Below, in pieces: positions 62,996 to 64,000 of a stretch of 64,000 nt of DNA. Below the pieces are notes generated by a model that saw nothing but the letters and a program-made list of their open reading frames with translations, made no database searches and had not been told where the DNA came from. Both the position numbers and the translations under genes were made by a program. The stretch comes from Polytrichum commune. Taxonomy: Eukaryota; Streptophyta; Polytrichopsida; Polytrichales; Polytrichaceae. Numbering within the stretch: the first letter of the stretch is position 1; each line of letters starts with the position of its first letter. Location of the stretch: contig OX485803.1 in assembly GCA_950295325.1 (NCBI GenBank), positions 60,031,554 through 60,095,553 of the forward strand, given 5' to 3'.

Positions 62996-63573
62996 ATCAT
63001 ATGCAACCAATATCAATTTCTAAAGTCGTTTTTAGCAACGAACCTTCCACTATCTAGTAGGGGTCCATTAAAGTTGGATTTTTAGGTGAGAATCGTCATA
63101 TAATTACTCTTATTGTAGGTGAGAGTCTTCTAGTAGTGTGGGTATTGTTCACTTTTTTTAGAGCACTTCTTATACTGCCTCGATGAGCGGGTAGATCCTA
63201 GTTTAGCCACTGTGATTGGCCAAAGTTGGCGCTTTTCTTAAAGCATTCTTACACCCTTCCTACACTCCACTATGATTGGCCAAAGTGGGGCTATATTGTA
63301 CTTATTGCCGCATATGATTAGTCACTTTCTAGCAATGGCTTACTTAATGGCACCGTTGCACCCACTTGTTGATGGTTTAAAGATGAAAAATATGTGTGGC
63401 CAAATAGTTGGTGCTACTTTTAGGCACGCTTACCTCATCATTGTGGAGGTTTTCCCATTCCAAATAAATATCTTGGATATAGTGCTAGAATAATCATTTT
63501 GACAAATCCTTCCAATGACATGAAATGAAATTGAATTCAAAATCTAGGATATCAATATATGAGGACTAGACTT

Positions 63574-63640
63574 ACATCAAGATGGTGTTAAAAAGGGCTA
63601 ATTCGCTAGAGTAACATAGTGTAGTGGCCTCTGTGAGACA
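63574..63640 (+). repeat. Dispersed repeat, pair with 40652-40720
   Basis: ACATCAAGATGGTGTTAAAAAG followed by a CGATTCC/TAATTCG step and GGCCTC...AGA matches 40652-40720, same orientation. Confidence 0.45.
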
Positions 63641-64000
63641 ACAAGTTATCAAAAAACAATGGTCCACTTGGAAGAAAGGCTTGAGAGTGCCCAATACTAC
63701 ATTATGAAATAGTAACACAATCAACTCAACTCTCAAGTTAACCACAACTATTTATGATAAATATTGTGAACATTTGTATAGTGCGACTCACCCTTCGTAG
63801 CCCTATAGTTTGGTCCACAACACACACCAATTGGCAAAAAAATAGCGTCCAACTCTGGTTACACTTGAATTTTCAAGCATTCATTAGGTTTTCATTCTTT
63901 CACTAGGCTAGTCTCGAGTAGGGTATCAATCATAACCAATTGATAATGTGAATGCAAAGTGCATAAATTGACTTCCTAATTCTAAGAACCAATGGGGAAA

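Larger units (their letters stand above)
61600..64000. other. 3' flank of the GDAP2-like gene, then repeats
   Basis: 61600-62340 is T/G-rich on the plus strand and may be 3' untranslated sequence; no polyadenylation site can be assigned. From about 62690 dispersed repeats begin: 62722-62788 (partner 1910-1976), 62925-62995 (partner 23175-23240) and 63574-63640 (partner 40652-40720). Short frames at 61834-62323 overlap on both strands and have no motif. The window ends in AT-rich DNA. Confidence 0.5.

Noticed and set aside
1..64000. tRNA, rRNA or CRISPR array
   Set aside because: No cloverleaf-like sequence with both internal boxes at tRNA spacing, no rRNA sequence, and no array of equal repeats with unique spacers was seen. 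The tandem repeats present have repeat-only units.

Overview
This is nuclear DNA from a land plant with a large, repeat-rich genome. It is AT-rich overall. It holds two intron-split housekeeping genes whose protein architectures (ARID plus HMG box; macro plus CRAL-TRIO) are those of known plant genes, and about 43 kb of sequence dominated by decayed retroelements, dispersed repeats and microsatellites. The lineage cannot be fixed from the sequence. The density of old LINE and copia debris would suit a fern, lycophyte, gymnosperm or bryophyte at least as well as a compact angiosperm.

Layout. 1-43 kb is gene-poor. It contains LINE fragments (3.2-3.7 kb minus; 8.5-10.6 kb plus, with a degraded RNase H domain; 38.2-39.8 kb plus, with a broken reverse transcriptase), a Ty1/copia pol remnant with the start of its 3' LTR (31.1-34.7 kb) split by a 1.8-kb insertion, a hAT-type transposase tail (36.3-36.8 kb), a MITE-like element (37.4-37.6 kb), two decayed unidentified protein-coding remnants on the minus strand (15.7-17.05 kb and 26.2-28.3 kb), and several tandem and dispersed repeats. 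An exon-like stretch of unknown identity lies on the minus strand at 40.9-41.5 kb.

43.68-48.43 kb (minus) is a complete six-exon gene for a 513-residue ARID-HMG DNA-binding protein. Its first intron is a tandem array that has also copied the 3' end of exon 1. 49.4-54.7 kb is AT-rich intergenic DNA, followed by a tRNA-derived SINE with target-site duplications (54.69-54.87 kb). 56.06-61.60 kb (plus) is a complete 15-exon gene for a 565-residue GDAP2-like protein with a macro domain and a C-terminal CRAL-TRIO (Sec14) domain. The two genes are divergent, about 7.6 kb apart, each with a GC-rich 5' region and an upstream AUG near its start codon. Nothing indicates that they act together: one is a nuclear chromatin protein, the other a probable cytoplasmic ADP-ribose- and lipid-binding protein.

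I found no novel multi-gene system. The most unusual observations are the exon-capturing intron array, the insertion carrying many copies of a palindromic GACTATAGTC-like motif, and the decayed multi-exon gene at 26.2-28.3 kb. Exon boundaries were read by eye from GT/AG sites, reading frame and family conservation; repeat identities are estimates by eye.
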